This document shows, piece by piece, positions 7,938-15,582 of a DNA stretch of 41,336 nucleotides. This DNA is from an uncultured Duncaniella sp. (GTDB lineage: Bacteria > Bacteroidota > Bacteroidia > Bacteroidales > Muribaculaceae), in NCBI GenBank assembly GCA_910584825.1, contig CAJUCI010000023.1, positions 1 through 41,336 on the forward strand, written 5' to 3'. How positions within the stretch are numbered: the first letter of the stretch is position 1; each line of letters begins with the position of its first letter. Both the position numbers and the translations under genes were made by a program. The notes under the pieces are model-generated. The model saw nothing but the letters and a program-made list of their open reading frames with translations, was not told where the DNA came from and did no database searches.

Positions 7938-8097
7938 TCAGAAATATACAGCTATACCAATCTATAACGCACCATCCCCGGCTTTATTGCGTATGCGGCG
8001 GGAGAAACGGACTACGCGCGGTTATATGCGCGGGCGCATAATATAATAGCGGTTTTGTCGTTGTTGATTGTAGAGCATCCCCCCAAAGTCATAACCT
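7938..8097. other. Divergent intergenic region of the polysaccharide cluster
   Basis: The 160 bases separate the minus arm (GT2, WbsX) from the plus arm (flippase, GT2, GT32) and should hold both promoters. No clean TAnnTTTG box is present on either strand. A short stem TATGCG/CGCATA lies near 8024-8040. Neither promoter can be placed with confidence. Confidence 0.4.
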
Positions 8098-9459
8098 ATG
8101 TCAGCAGCCATATTGACCCCCATACTCACATTAGCAAAACGGTTTGGAGTAGACAAGTCCATAGCTTATTCCTCCGGGGCGCGTGTGGTGCAGGCATTTA
8201 CGGGGTTGGCATCGGTGTTTCTGGTCGCGGCGTTTCTGACCAAGACCGAGCAGGGGTTTTACTACACGTTCGGAAGTATAGTGGCTATCCAGGTGTTTTT
8301 TGAGCTTGGACTGTCAAACATCATCACCCAATATGTGGCCCATGAGGCGTCACGCCTCACGTGGCGTGATGCGAAGACTCTCGAGGGGGAAGCCAAGTCG
8401 CTGTCGCGACTCGCCCATCTTGTGAAGTTCAGCGTCAGATGGTATGCCATTATCGGCATGCTGTTCTTCCTGGTGTTGCTCGCGGCGGGATACTGGTTTT
8501 TTTCGTATTATTCCCACACAGACGAGCCTGTCAGTTGGGTTATCCCTTGGATTCTCGTGTGCATAGGCTCGGCCGGTTCGCTGTTCATGTCGCCGATATT
8601 GGCCATATTGTTTGGCCTCGAGAAGGTCAAGGAGGTCTCCAAGATGCGTTTCATACAGCAGTGCATAATCCCGCTGGTGACATGGACATGCCTGATATGT
8701 GACTTCAGGCTCTATGCGCTCGGTCTATCGTATGTCGCCTCGATGCTTTTCTCGGTCATCTATTGCGTAGGCACGGGGCTGGCACCGATAGTGTGGAGGT
8801 TGTGGCGTGAGCAGGTGACCGAGCGGGTGGTGTATATGAAAGAGATTTTTCCCTATCAGTGGAAGATAGCTCTGAGCTGGGTGAGCGGTTATTTTATATT
8901 CCAGCTCTTCAATCCCGTGCTATTCGCAACGGAGGGCGCGGTGGTGGCCGGTCAGATGGGCATGACGCTCGTGGTGATAAACGGCATCATGGCGTTCAGT
9001 CAGAACTGGATTACGACAAAGATTCCACTGTGGTCAAAGCTCATAGCTCTTAAAGATTATGCAGGACTTGACAGGATATTCAACACCACGATGCGACAGG
9101 TGAGCGTGGTGTGCCTTGGGCTTATAGCTGTGATGCTGGCCGGAATAGGTATGCTGAGGGTGCTTGACTTGAAGTTGGGCGACCGTTTTCTTGACTGGCT
9201 ACCTATGATACTGATGCTCATTCCGCTATATGTCAATCAGTGGGTTAACGGCTGGGCCACTTACCTCAGATGCCATAAGCAGGAGCCGTTTTTGCTCAAC
9301 AGTATCGTGGGCGGCGTGATGTGCTGCCTCTCGGCTCTTGTTCTCGGCAGGGCTTTCGGAGTGATAGGTCTCACTGCAGGCTACTGCGCCATCACAGTGA
9401 TATTGTCATTTTGGGGTCATCATATATATGTAACATGTAAACGTGCCTGGCATGGATAA
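8098..9459 (+). CDS. Polysaccharide flippase (Wzx-like, MATE/MVF superfamily)
   Basis: A 453-residue integral membrane protein with about 12 hydrophobic segments, for example GLASVFLVAAFL, YAIIGMLFFLVLLAAGYWFF and GVIGLTAGYCAITVILSFWG. Topology, length and the motif GFYYTFGSIVAIQVFFELGL place it in the polysaccharide-export flippases, which move undecaprenyl-linked repeat units across the inner membrane. It heads the plus arm and its stop codon overlaps the start of the next GT2 by 8 bases. No Wzy polymerase, Wza/Wzc or sugar-nucleotide gene is nearby, so this is either a minimal cluster or one relying on genes elsewhere. The identity of the glycan is unknown. Confidence 0.87.
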   Translation: MSAAILTPILTLAKRFGVDKSIAYSSGARVVQAFTGLASVFLVAAFLTKTEQGFYYTFGSIVAIQVFFELGLSNIITQYVAHEASRLTWRDAKTLEGEAKSLSRLAHLVKFSVRWYAIIGMLFFLVLLAAGYWFFSYYSHTDEPVSWVIPWILVCIGSAGSLFMSPILAILFGLEKVKEVSKMRFIQQCIIPLVTWTCLICDFRLYALGLSYVASMLFSVIYCVGTGLAPIVWRLWREQVTERVVYMKEIFPYQWKIALSWVSGYFIFQLFNPVLFATEGAVVAGQMGMTLVVINGIMAFSQNWITTKIPLWSKLIALKDYAGLDRIFNTTMRQVSVVCLGLIAVMLAGIGMLRVLDLKLGDRFLDWLPMILMLIPLYVNQWVNGWATYLRCHKQEPFLLNSIVGGVMCCLSALVLGRAFGVIGLTAGYCAITVILSFWGHHIYVTCKRAWHG

Positions 9460-10414
9460 TTCACGCAAATTACTGTCATTGTGCATCCCTACGTACAATC
9501 GTGCGACTATTCTCAGGGAGAGCCTCGAGCATCTTGTGCCTATAGTCGAGGGCTTGCCTGTGGAAATCGTGGTGCTTGACAATGCCTCGCCTGACGATAC
9601 TGCGGATATATGCGCCGGATATCCGTCGGTGAGATATATCCGTAACGACGAGAATATAGGCGGTGACATGAATATCCTGAAGTCGTATGTAACGGCGGCA
9701 AATCTGACTGATTACGTCTGCGTCATAGGCGACTCATATCGGCTTGATGACCGTTCAATACGCCTTATGGTCGAGAGGCTGTCGACGCGGGAGTATGACA
9801 TGCTGATTTTGAGCCGGGGGGCGTCAGGTCTCGGCAATAATGTGCAGTGTTATGACAATCCAGATAAGCTTATGGCTGAAATCGGAGGGACAATGGATTT
9901 GACAGGCACTATTGTAATATCGTCGCGCGGAGTCAGGGAGGAGTTTTATCGCGACTATCTCTGGAGCAACTTCATACACACGTCAATGGCCTTTGGCTTT
10001 CTCAAGTCTATCGATAGCCCTAAAGTGCTGTTTTGCGGGGATATAGTGCTGGCGCATACGATGATTAACAAGGATTCGACCTCATGGTATGGCGATGCTA
10101 TGAGGATATTCGGCAAGGTGTGGATGACTACGATAATGTCACAGTCATCCTATGATGTCAATGCCCGTCTCGCTTGCATAAAGGCTCATGACAAATACGC
10201 GTCGCTGTTTACCCCTAAGAGGCTTATCGCGCTGAAGGAACGGGGATTTCTTGACATCAAGGCTGTAGGAAGATACGTTGAGTATCTTCCGTTTGTGACG
10301 GACACGCCCGTGTCATTGGTCAAGGTGATATCGGTAATGCCTTGGCGGTTGAGTCTGCTGGTCTATAAGATGTGCCGTGTTCCTTATCACCTTAAAAGGA
10401 TTTTAAGAAGATGA
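9452..10414 (+). CDS. Glycosyltransferase family 2
   Basis: A protein of 320 residues from the chosen ATG. LLSLCIPTYNRATILRESLE, VEIVVLDNASPDDT and RYIRNDENIGGDMN form the GT2 nucleotide-binding region; the metal site is probably IGDS in VCVIGDSYRLDD. A GTG three codons earlier (9443) is possible, but the ATG embedded in ATGGATAA, which includes the flippase stop, is preferred. The 3' end overlaps the GT32 gene by four bases (ATGA), so flippase, GT2 and GT32 form one translationally coupled operon. It is related to the minus-strand GT2 of this cluster. Linkage specificity cannot be inferred. Confidence 0.87.
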   Translation: MDNSRKLLSLCIPTYNRATILRESLEHLVPIVEGLPVEIVVLDNASPDDTADICAGYPSVRYIRNDENIGGDMNILKSYVTAANLTDYVCVIGDSYRLDDRSIRLMVERLSTREYDMLILSRGASGLGNNVQCYDNPDKLMAEIGGTMDLTGTIVISSRGVREEFYRDYLWSNFIHTSMAFGFLKSIDSPKVLFCGDIVLAHTMINKDSTSWYGDAMRIFGKVWMTTIMSQSSYDVNARLACIKAHDKYASLFTPKRLIALKERGFLDIKAVGRYVEYLPFVTDTPVSLVKVISVMPWRLSLLVYKMCRVPYHLKRILRR

Positions 10415-11181
10415 ATATGACGAGAGAAATACCTAAGGTAATACATTATTGTTGGTTTGGCGGAAATCCTTTGCCGGAGTCGGCTGTGCGGTGCATAGAG
10501 TCATGGCGCAGATTTTTCCCCGATTGGGAGATTAAGGAGTGGAACGAATCAAACTTCGATGTGCATGCCGTGCCTTATATATCAGAGGCTTACGATGCCA
10601 AGAAGTATGCCTTTGTGAGCGACTATGCCCGTTTTAAGATACTGTATGAGGAGGGTGGATTGTATTTCGACACTGATGTCGAGGTGATTGCACCGATGGA
10701 TGACATCGTGGCGCGCGGCAGCTTCATGGGCTGTGAGAAGGCTTATGTGGCCGGGTGTGATGCCATGTCGATGATGGTGGCTCCGGGGCTTGGAATGGGG
10801 GCTTTACCCGGAATGCCTTTTTATCGTGAGATGCTTGACACGTATGCATCTCTGCATTTTATCGACAGTTCGGGGAAAATCAATAAGAAGACAGTCGTCA
10901 TATATGCTACTGAGGCCCTGTGCAGGCATGGTCTTGTAAACTCGCCTGAGGTTCAGACTGTGGCTGATATAAACATATATCCGGCGGACTATTTTTGCCC
11001 TATAAATTACGACACTTTGGTCTATTCCCCTACATCCAACACCAGGAGCATACACCATTATGCGTCAACATGGATTAGCCCGGAGGATAAGCGCACAAAG
11101 TATTGGAAACGGCGTATCACATTCTTGCCTGAGGCTCTGGCATGGAAAGTGGCACGTCTGCTTGCCATACTCAGGATATAG
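10411..11181 (+). CDS. Glycosyltransferase family 32 (OCH1/capsular type)
   Basis: A 256-residue cytoplasmic enzyme. The N-terminus IPKVIHYCWFGGNPLP, the segment FVSDYARFKILYEEGGLYFD and the DxD in YFDTDVEV are hallmarks of the GT32 DXD-containing family that adds sugars in capsule and O-antigen assembly. It is the last gene of the plus arm, starting inside the stop of the GT2 gene (ATGA). A strong palindrome follows, consistent with transcription ending here. Donor and acceptor sugars are not determinable. Confidence 0.88.
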   Translation: MNMTREIPKVIHYCWFGGNPLPESAVRCIESWRRFFPDWEIKEWNESNFDVHAVPYISEAYDAKKYAFVSDYARFKILYEEGGLYFDTDVEVIAPMDDIVARGSFMGCEKAYVAGCDAMSMMVAPGLGMGALPGMPFYREMLDTYASLHFIDSSGKINKKTVVIYATEALCRHGLVNSPEVQTVADINIYPADYFCPINYDTLVYSPTSNTRSIHHYASTWISPEDKRTKYWKRRITFLPEALAWKVARLLAILRI

Positions 11182-11209
11182 TCTCTATGGTTTAGAAAGT
11201 TTAGAAAGT

Positions 11210-11272
11210 TTAAAAAGTTAAGATATTAGTTTTGATGCTCCGTGCATGCTGACTAATATCTTAACTTTTTAA
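11210..11272. terminator. Bidirectional terminator hairpin between GT32 and GH95 genes
   Basis: A perfect 21-bp stem (11210-11230 with 11252-11272) encloses a 21-base loop. The outer stem is A-rich on one arm and T-rich on the other, so either strand ends in a U tract. The two flanking genes converge on it. Just upstream, the word GTTTAGAAA is tandemly repeated. Confidence 0.75.
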
Positions 11273-11299
11273 CTTTATAAACTCCTTAAACTATAGGAA

Positions 11300-13726
11300 T
11301 TATCGGGTTACGGTGTAGACTCCGCCGGGGGTGGTGGCGAGGTCATATTCGTAGACGTGGCGCAGGATGGGGTGGCGCGGGGTGATTTCGCCCGACACGA
11401 GCGGTTCCTTCACGTCGGCCACTTCAAAGAGTGGGTTGGGGTTGTTGCCTTTGGCCTCTTTGAGTCCCTCACCCTTGAGGGGTACGTAGGAGCGAAGACG
11501 CAGATTGCCGCCGAGGCGCGAGGTGATGGTGGCGGTGTTGAGTTGGCCGCCGTCCCACTTCATGTCAACGACAAATCCGCCTCGGCTCACGAGTCCGTTG
11601 ACTTCGCCATCGCTCCACTGGTCAGGGAGTGCGGGGAGCAGGTGCAGGGCACGGTCGTGGCTCTGCATCAGCATCTCGGCCACGCCGGCTGTGTAGCCGA
11701 AGTTGCCGTCAATCTGGAACGGGGGGTGTGCGTCAAACAGGTTGGGGTATATGCGTCCGCGCAACATGTTGTTGATGATGGTGTAGGCGTGGTTGCCGTC
11801 CTGCAGACGTGCCCAGAGGTTGATTTTCCATCCGATAGACCATCCTGTGGCCTCGTCGCCGCGCTGTATCATGGTGTTGCGCACGGCCTCGAAGAGGGTG
11901 GGGGTGCTGTAGGGTGAAATCTGGGCGGCGGGATAGAGGCCGAACGCATGCGAGATGTGGCGGTGGCCATCCTTGGGCTTGTCATAGTCGCCAAGCCACT
12001 CCTGCAGCTGGTGGTAGCGGCCCACCTGCATGGGGGGAAGTTTGGCTATGGTGGTGGTGAGAGAGTCGATATAGGCGGGCGACTCGCCGAGCAGACGTGC
12101 CGCGCTGAGGGTGTTGGTAAGCAGTTGGTGCACAATCTGATTGTCCATCGTGCATCCGGCCACAATCCAAGCCTTGGGATGGGCCGAGGGGCCGTGCTCG
12201 GGCGACATGGAGGGAACTGTCACCATCCAGCCGTTGTCGGGGTGCTCGGTCAGGAATGAGAGGAAGAAGTCGGCCGAGCCTTTCAGCGCGGGATATACGC
12301 GGGCCAGGAAGTCGAGGTCGCCTGTGTGCAGATAGTGTTCCCACAGGTGTGATGTGAGCCATGCTCCGCCGTTGGGCCATGTGCCGTAGTTGGCCTTGTC
12401 GACAATGCCCGATGTGCGCCATATGTCGGTGTTGTGGTGGGTCACCCAGCCGGGACAGCCGTACATCTCGCGGGCGGTCACCTGAGCGTTCTGCGAGAGG
12501 TCGGTAACGAGGTCAAAGAGCGGTTCGTGGCACTCCGAGAGGTTGGTGACCTCGGCGGGCCAGTAGTTCATCTCGGTGTTGATGTTGATGGTGTATTTGC
12601 CGTCCCACGGGGCGTTGGGCTTCTCGTTCCATATGCCCTGCAGGTTGGCTGCCTGGCCGCCGGGCTGAGATGAGGAGATGAGCAAGTAGCGTCCGAACTG
12701 GAAAAGCAGGGCGGCCAGCTCGGGGTCGGCCTTGTCGGCAAACTGCTTGATACGCTTGTCGGTGGGCAGGGTGAGGGTTTCCTTGTCGGTATCGCCGAGC
12801 GAGAGCGACATGCGTCCGAACTGGCTGCGATACTTGTCGATATGCTCGCGGCGGGCCACGTCATAGGGCTTTTTCTTTGCGGCGGCAAGCAGAGCCTTGG
12901 CACGCTTGGAGGGATTGGCCGAGAGGTCCTTGTAGTTTACAAAGTTGGTGGCCGTGCTTATATATAAGGTGGCTGAGTTGGCCCCGGTGAGGGTGAGCGA
13001 GTCGCCGGCGGCGGTGAGACGGCCGCCGTCATGCACGATTTCAAGTCGTGTCTCGGCCTTGACGCCACCCTTTATGCCCTCGTGGTCACCTCCGTAAGTG
13101 GTGAATACAAGGGTCTTGCCCTGACGCGCGGTAGATGTGCGTGCCATAGGTGAGGTGAATGAGGCTGAGAATGTGAGTGCTCCGTCCTTTGAGGCCGTGA
13201 GCCGCACGATTGACACGTCGTCGGTAAACGATGAGAATGCCTCGCGGGTATATCGTGTGTCGCCCACGCGATAGTTTACTGTTGTCAGCGCGCTGTCAAG
13301 GTTGAGGTCGCGGTAATATTCGGTCACATTCTCATGGCCGGGAAATCTCAGCAACAGCGAGCCGACGGTCTGATAGGGCATACCGTTGATGCCGGTGAGA
13401 AATGTGGAGTCGATGAGGGCCTGGGCCTCGGCGTTGCGTCCGGCAAACACGAGCCGGCGCACCTCGGGCAGAGCGGCGAGGGCCTTGGTCGAATGGTTGG
13501 TGTGGGGCGAGCCTCCCCATAGGGTCTCTTCGTTGAGTTGCAGTTCCTCGCACGAGGGAGTGCCGTAGACCATCATGCCGAGGCGTGAATTGCCGAGCGG
13601 CAGGGCTTCGGTCCATTCCGAGGCCGGGGTGTCATACCATAGTTTCAGCGGACCGGCCCAAGAGATTGTCGAGGTGACGACACATAGGGCCGCAGTCATA
13701 ACACTGCGTAATGAAATTATTCTCAT
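11300..13726 (-). CDS. Secreted alpha-L-fucosidase, glycoside hydrolase family 95
   Basis: An 808-residue protein with a signal peptide (about 1-24, ending ISWA). The GH95 N-terminal beta-sandwich starts at LWYDTPASEWTEALPLGNSRLG (from 29) and contains LNEETLWGG. The alpha/alpha barrel carries NINTEMNYWPAE (381-392), which includes the asparagines implicated in activating water in characterised GH95 enzymes, and later HRHISHAFGLYP and ATGWSIGWKINLWARL. The C-terminal sandwich ends VYTVTR. GH95 enzymes remove alpha-1,2-linked fucose (or L-galactose in some members) from host and plant glycans. No SusC/SusD pair or sulfatase is nearby, so this is a free-standing degradative gene. Length matches the family's usual 750-850 residues. 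No T9SS tail or lipobox is evident, so a periplasmic location is likely. Confidence 0.93.
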   Translation of the reverse strand: MRIISLRSVMTAALCVVTSTISWAGPLKLWYDTPASEWTEALPLGNSRLGMMVYGTPSCEELQLNEETLWGGSPHTNHSTKALAALPEVRRLVFAGRNAEAQALIDSTFLTGINGMPYQTVGSLLLRFPGHENVTEYYRDLNLDSALTTVNYRVGDTRYTREAFSSFTDDVSIVRLTASKDGALTFSASFTSPMARTSTARQGKTLVFTTYGGDHEGIKGGVKAETRLEIVHDGGRLTAAGDSLTLTGANSATLYISTATNFVNYKDLSANPSKRAKALLAAAKKKPYDVARREHIDKYRSQFGRMSLSLGDTDKETLTLPTDKRIKQFADKADPELAALLFQFGRYLLISSSQPGGQAANLQGIWNEKPNAPWDGKYTININTEMNYWPAEVTNLSECHEPLFDLVTDLSQNAQVTAREMYGCPGWVTHHNTDIWRTSGIVDKANYGTWPNGGAWLTSHLWEHYLHTGDLDFLARVYPALKGSADFFLSFLTEHPDNGWMVTVPSMSPEHGPSAHPKAWIVAGCTMDNQIVHQLLTNTLSAARLLGESPAYIDSLTTTIAKLPPMQVGRYHQLQEWLGDYDKPKDGHRHISHAFGLYPAAQISPYSTPTLFEAVRNTMIQRGDEATGWSIGWKINLWARLQDGNHAYTIINNMLRGRIYPNLFDAHPPFQIDGNFGYTAGVAEMLMQSHDRALHLLPALPDQWSDGEVNGLVSRGGFVVDMKWDGGQLNTATITSRLGGNLRLRSYVPLKGEGLKEAKGNNPNPLFEVADVKEPLVSGEITPRHPILRHVYEYDLATTPGGVYTVTR

Positions 13727-13800
13727 GGTTGTTAAGAGTGATGATGGGTTTAAGGTATGTCGGGCATAATCATATTTGCATTTGCCCGAGATTTCGTAGG

Positions 13801-13808
13801 CAAAGATA
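13801..13808 (-). promoter_or_regulatory. Candidate -7 box for the GH95 gene
   Basis: TATCTTTG on the minus strand fits TAnnTTTG and would start transcription about 68 bases before the GH95 ATG. No good -33 TTG is seen at the expected distance, so activator dependence is possible. Confidence 0.45.
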
Positions 13809-13813
13809 CGAAA

Positions 13814-13843
13814 AAAAGAGCTAACTTCACAGCCGGCTCTTTT
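13814..13843. terminator. AAAAGAGC/GCTCTTTT hairpin in the GH95-sirtuin gap
   Basis: An 8-bp stem (13814-13821 with 13836-13843) with a 14-base loop is flanked by A/T runs, so it could terminate transcripts on either strand. On the minus strand it lies between the sirtuin gene and the GH95 promoter candidate and would insulate the two. Confidence 0.4.
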
Positions 13844-13935
13844 CGTTTTTAACCTAACTTTTTGTTGACTTTATAATTCTTTATCAATAGATAGTAGCAT
13901 TGGAACGGAAAATTCATTATTGCCTTTCTATTCCA

Positions 13936-13961
13936 TTGCAAAGTTAAAAATAACTTTGCAA
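13936..13961. promoter_or_regulatory. Palindrome of two opposed TAACTTTG boxes
   Basis: A perfect inverted repeat with 11-bp arms TTGCAAAGTTA / TAACTTTGCAA and a 4-base spacer. Each arm contains a full -7 box, pointing outward in opposite directions. Neither has a clear -33 element, so it may be a regulator-binding operator rather than two promoters. A run of nine C follows at 13966-13974. The rest of the 330-base gap between GH95 and the sirtuin gene is AT-rich and has no gene. Confidence 0.45.
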
Positions 13962-14056
13962 AATTCCCCCCCCCGATTGTGAAAAATTGTTAAATTTTCG
14001 CAGATGTGTCACGATTTGACATACCTTTTGCTTATGGGGGCGAGGCGGGCAGATTG

Positions 14057-14788
14057 TCAGACAGCTGACTTCGGGCGCAGAAGCTCGACAAGTTTCTGCA
14101 CACCGGCTGTGGCCTTTTCGGGGATTACGGTCACATAGTCGGGCACAGCGGCGGGGTTGGGGTCGATATAGTAGACCGGCACGCCCGGACGCACGTAGTG
14201 GAGCAGTCCGGCGGCAGGGTAAACTACGAGCGATGTGCCTATGACCACAAAGATGTCGGCCTTGGCGGCGAGGTCGATGGCAGGCTCGATGTTGGGCACA
14301 GCCTCCTGGAAGAATACGATGTGGGGGCGCACAGGGTCGCCGTACGGGTCGCGCGACTCGGGGGTGGTGACAAGCGGGTCGTCAATGCCGGGGGTAGTGA
14401 TGGCCACCTCTTCGCCGCCGAGGGTGTAGGTGCGCTCGGGGTGGCGAAGCGAGCGCACTTTCATTAGCTCGCCGTGCAGGTGCAGTACGTTGCCGCTTCC
14501 GGCGCGTTCGTGCAGGTCGTCGACGTTTTGGGTGATTACGTAGACATCATACCACTTCTCGAGTTCGACGAGTGCCTTGTGGGCCGCGTTGGGCTGACAG
14601 TCTACAAGACTCTTGCGGCGTTCATTGTAAAACTTGTGTACGAGGGCCGGGTTGCGGGCAAAGCCGTCGGCACTGCACACATCCATTACGGGGTAGTTTT
14701 CCCACAGTCCTCCGGCATCGCGGAATGTTGAGATGCCGCTTTCGGCACTGATTCCTGCTCCTGTGGAGATAACGAGACGCTTCTTCAT
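14057..14788 (-). CDS. cobB: SIR2-family NAD-dependent protein deacylase, zinc-cysteine-less
   Basis: A 243-residue sirtuin. The NAD site is GAGISAESGISTFRD (from residue 10); TQNVDDLHERAG (86-97) and the catalytic histidine in LHLHGEL (His105) are intact, so NAD-dependent deacylation of lysines is expected. Tyr54 and Arg57 in YNERR match the YxxR pair that lets class III sirtuins such as E. coli CobB accept succinyl or malonyl groups. The stretch after HGEL, where CobB has its zinc-binding cysteines, has none here; the only cysteines are near residues 38 and 64. The zinc module therefore appears lost or remodelled. It lies 48 bases downstream of tadA on the same strand. Confidence 0.9.
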   Translation of the reverse strand: MKKRLVISTGAGISAESGISTFRDAGGLWENYPVMDVCSADGFARNPALVHKFYNERRKSLVDCQPNAAHKALVELEKWYDVYVITQNVDDLHERAGSGNVLHLHGELMKVRSLRHPERTYTLGGEEVAITTPGIDDPLVTTPESRDPYGDPVRPHIVFFQEAVPNIEPAIDLAAKADIFVVIGTSLVVYPAAGLLHYVRPGVPVYYIDPNPAAVPDYVTVIPEKATAGVQKLVELLRPKSAV

Positions 14789-14836
14789 ATCTTATATTAA
14801 TGTATATATATCGTATATAACAATTACCCGGCCGGT

Positions 14837-15289
14837 TCAGCGTTTGCTTTTGAAAAATTCCTTCATGAGCGCGGCGCACTCCTCGCCGAGGACTCCGGGG
14901 GTCACTGTGGCCTTGGGGTGGAACGGTGAGCGCGAGGGGAGGAACGAGCGATAGCCGCGTTTGTCGTCGGGCGCACCGTAGACTATGCGTGAGAGCTGTG
15001 ACCATCCGATGGCTCCTGCACACATCAAGCACGGCTCTACGGTGACGTAGAGGGTGCATCCCGTCAGGTATTTCCCGCCGAGGGTCGATGCAGCCGCTGT
15101 CAGGGCCTGCATCTCGGCATGGGCCGACACGTCGGCCAACGCTTCGGTCAGATTATGTCCCCGGCCTATCACCATGCCTCGCGGCGAGACTATCACCGCC
15201 CCGATGGGCACTTCGTCGGCCTCAAGCGCGCGTCGGGCCTCGTCGAGAGCCATCCGCATGTATTTCTCGTCAGTCTGCTCTTGGGTCAT
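14837..15289 (-). CDS. tadA: tRNA-specific adenosine deaminase TadA
   Basis: A 150-residue cytidine/deoxycytidylate-deaminase-fold enzyme. HAE (57-59) and PCxxC (86-90; Cys87, Cys90) bind the catalytic zinc, with Glu59 as proton shuttle. In bacteria TadA converts A34 to inosine in the anticodon of tRNA-Arg(ACG), allowing one tRNA to read CGU, CGC and CGA. The length and the segment VEPCLMCAGAIGWSQLSRIVYGA fit TadA rather than guanine or cytosine deaminases. The gene lies immediately downstream of a tRNA-Arg(ACG) gene on the same strand, separated by a hairpin, and the sirtuin gene follows. Confidence 0.92.
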   Translation of the reverse strand: MTQEQTDEKYMRMALDEARRALEADEVPIGAVIVSPRGMVIGRGHNLTEALADVSAHAEMQALTAAASTLGGKYLTGCTLYVTVEPCLMCAGAIGWSQLSRIVYGAPDDKRGYRSFLPSRSPFHPKATVTPGVLGEECAALMKEFFKSKR

Positions 15290-15319
15290 GCGTTATTTTG
15301 TTGAATAGATATATAGGTA

Positions 15320-15350
15320 AAAGACTTGTCAGCGTGGCTGACAAGTCTTT
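15320..15350. terminator. Hairpin between tRNA-Arg and tadA
   Basis: A 14-bp perfect stem (15320-15333 with 15337-15350) with a 3-base loop. A T7 run follows on the plus strand; on the minus strand, the direction of both neighbours, the stem ends in TTTT. It probably ends the tRNA transcript and may let some read-through reach tadA, which has no obvious promoter of its own. Confidence 0.65.
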
Positions 15351-15360
15351 CTTTTTTTAG

Positions 15361-15434
15361 TGACTCCTACAGGATTCAAACCTGTAACCTTCTGATCCGT
15401 AGTCAGATGCTCTATTCAGTTGAGCTAAGGAGCC
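15361..15434 (-). tRNA. tRNA-Arg (anticodon ACG)
   Basis: A 74-base cloverleaf on the minus strand. The acceptor stem is GGCTCCT with AGGAGTC and an A discriminator. The D arm contains AGCTCAACTGAATAGAGC. The anticodon arm TCTGA-CTACGGA-TCAGA places ACG in the loop. The T arm ACAGG-TTTGAAT-CCTGT completes the fold. The 3' CCA is not encoded. This is the tRNA whose A34 is expected to be deaminated to inosine by the adjacent tadA product. Confidence 0.95.
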
Positions 15435-15457
15435 GTTGTCCTTTCTTTTTGACGTTG

Positions 15458-15489
15458 CAAAGGTAGGTACTTTTTGAATACTGTGCAAA
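15458..15489 (-). promoter_or_regulatory. Promoter of tRNA-Arg
   Basis: On the minus strand TTTG, a 20-base spacer and TACCTTTG match both elements of the Bacteroidota sigma-ABfr promoter. The predicted start is roughly 15-20 bases before the tRNA. Confidence 0.75.
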
Positions 15490-15525
15490 TTTTTCGGCAA
15501 AAATTTTTGAAAAAAATTGCAAAAG

Positions 15526-15556
15526 TTGGAAAATGGGGATAATTGATGTAATTTTG
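15526..15556 (+). promoter_or_regulatory. Promoter of the outer-membrane barrel gene
   Basis: TTG, a 20-base spacer and TAATTTTG, ending 26 bases before the ATG. It partly interleaves with the region carrying the divergent tRNA promoter. Confidence 0.7.
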
Positions 15557-15582
15557 GGGTGTGAAAATCAAACCGACAACCA

